Assembly: GCF_964204645.1 (NCBI RefSeq)
Contig: NC_134029.1
Coordinates: 12,388,850 to 12,452,849, forward strand
DNA from: Tubulanus polymorphus
Lineage: Eukaryota; Nemertea; Palaeonemertea; Tubulaniformes; Tubulanidae
Direction: 5' to 3'
Length of the DNA stretch: 64,000 nt
The notes under the pieces are model-generated. The model had not been told where the DNA came from. It saw nothing but the letters and a program-made list of their open reading frames with translations, and did no database searches. Every line of letters begins with the position of its first letter. Position 1 is the first letter of the stretch. The translations under genes and the position numbers were made by a program. This document shows, piece after piece, positions 63,320 to 64,000 of this stretch.

Positions 63320-63518
63320 CATCTTACATTTAGACATGTCTTTAAATGACGGCTTGTCCCGTGGAAAATGAGCAAAAAAGCGAAATTTGTCGCGAAAACG
63401 TCACGATATGTAGACATATTCATGTGGACTTCACGCGATATATCGCGATATATCGACATAAATATGGCGACTTGTCGAGTTTGAACGCGACAACTCGAGG
63501 CCCTTTATCGCTTCCATA
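63320..63518. mobile_element. Right part of the small inverted-repeat element cut by BEL/Pao element 2
   Basis: Begins with the second CATCT and ends CTCGAGGCCCTTTATCGCTT plus CC. It contains GCGATATATCGCGATATATC. It pairs with 56777-56999. Confidence 0.7.
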
Positions 63519-63604
63519 CTATATCAGATTAATCGACTTCAAAATAGGCGAAAGCATAAGTCTTTATTACGTTATAAATTGGCCTAATTATTCAAAAGCT
63601 AATA

Positions 63605-64000
63605 AAGTGGGCGACAAAACAAAAAACATTAATTGTCGCGGGCGACAAAACCAAAAAAATGAATTGTCGCGGGCGATAAAACTAAAATCTTGAATTGTCG
63701 CAGGCGACAAAACCAAAATATTGAATTGTCGCGGGCGACAAAACCAAACCAATGAATTGTCGCGGGCGATAAAACCAAAATAATGAATTGTCGCGGGCGA
63801 TAAAACCAAAATAATGAATTGTCGCTGGCGATAAAACCAAAATATTGAATTGTCGCAGGCGATAAAACCAAAATATTGAATTGTCGCGTGGGACAAAACC
63901 AAAATATTGAATTGTCGCGGGCGACAAAACCAAACTAATGAATTGTCGCGGGAGATAAAACCATAATAATGAATTGTCGCGGGCGATAAAACCAAAATAA
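63605..64000. repeat. 32 bp minisatellite array 5, continues past the window end
   Basis: About twelve units of the TTGTCGCGGGCGACAA-centred repeat, in the same orientation as arrays 1-4. The minus-strand open frames over it are artefacts. Confidence 0.92.

Overview
This window is animal genomic DNA, most likely from a marine invertebrate. It shows a low gene count, a candidate spliced host exon, BEL/Pao and non-LTR retrotransposons, several families of short inverted-repeat transposons, tRNA-derived SINE-like pieces, long minisatellites, and Maverick/Polinton elements whose genes I associate with cnidarian and other invertebrate Polintons. I cannot place the species. Almost everything here is mobile or repetitive DNA.

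Layout. 1-6.3 kb: host-like sequence with dispersed repeats, a tandem array of about 153 bp units, nested inverted-repeat elements with readable target duplications, and one candidate exon (minus strand, 6141-6302) resembling exon 1 of a UBE2Q-type gene. 6.7-10.3 kb: a decayed non-LTR retrotransposon carrying a 789 bp insertion. 10.3-13.3 kb: nothing recognised apart from a perfect hairpin.

13.3-38.6 kb is the most striking part: two related, very AT-rich Polinton-like elements, one inserted into the other. The outer copy begins near 13271 with a palindromic end and carries a run of structural/unknown genes. One of these genes is cut at 16161 and resumes at 37317. The inner copy is exactly delimited: 16162-37310, 21,149 bp, with 6 bp target duplications TCAATA and inverted ends that are themselves palindromes of about 190 bp. 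It carries a broken protein-primed type DNA polymerase B, a probable penton-like protein, small membrane proteins, a broken double-jelly-roll type major capsid gene, a zinc-finger protein with an octapeptide repeat, and on the other strand an HNH nuclease, two unknown proteins, a broken retroviral-type integrase and an A32-like packaging ATPase. The two gene arrays converge at about 28.0-28.5 kb. The inner copy was itself hit twice: by a 911 bp inverted-repeat element in polymerase motif A, and by a deleted BEL/Pao element (29170-32170) in the integrase gene. Most gene starts carry an (A/T)(A/T)TAAATG signal, often after a T6-8 run, which looks more like a viral late promoter/start signal than an animal Kozak context.

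38.6-56.1 kb: a higher-order repeat region made of a 32 bp minisatellite (unit built around TTGTCGCGGGCGACAA), pieces of a non-LTR reverse transcriptase, a 575 bp dispersed repeat with a preceding tandem array, and other shared blocks, all present in two or more copies in similar order. 57.0-63.3 kb: a complete, apparently intact BEL/Pao retrotransposon (minus strand) with near-identical 212 bp LTRs, 5 bp target duplications CATCT and one open 1779-codon gag-pol frame. It interrupts a small inverted-repeat element. The window ends inside another minisatellite array.

How the parts work together: the Polinton genes form a virus-like set (replication, capsid, packaging, integration), but both copies are inactivated. 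The only element that looks potentially competent is the BEL/Pao copy at the right.
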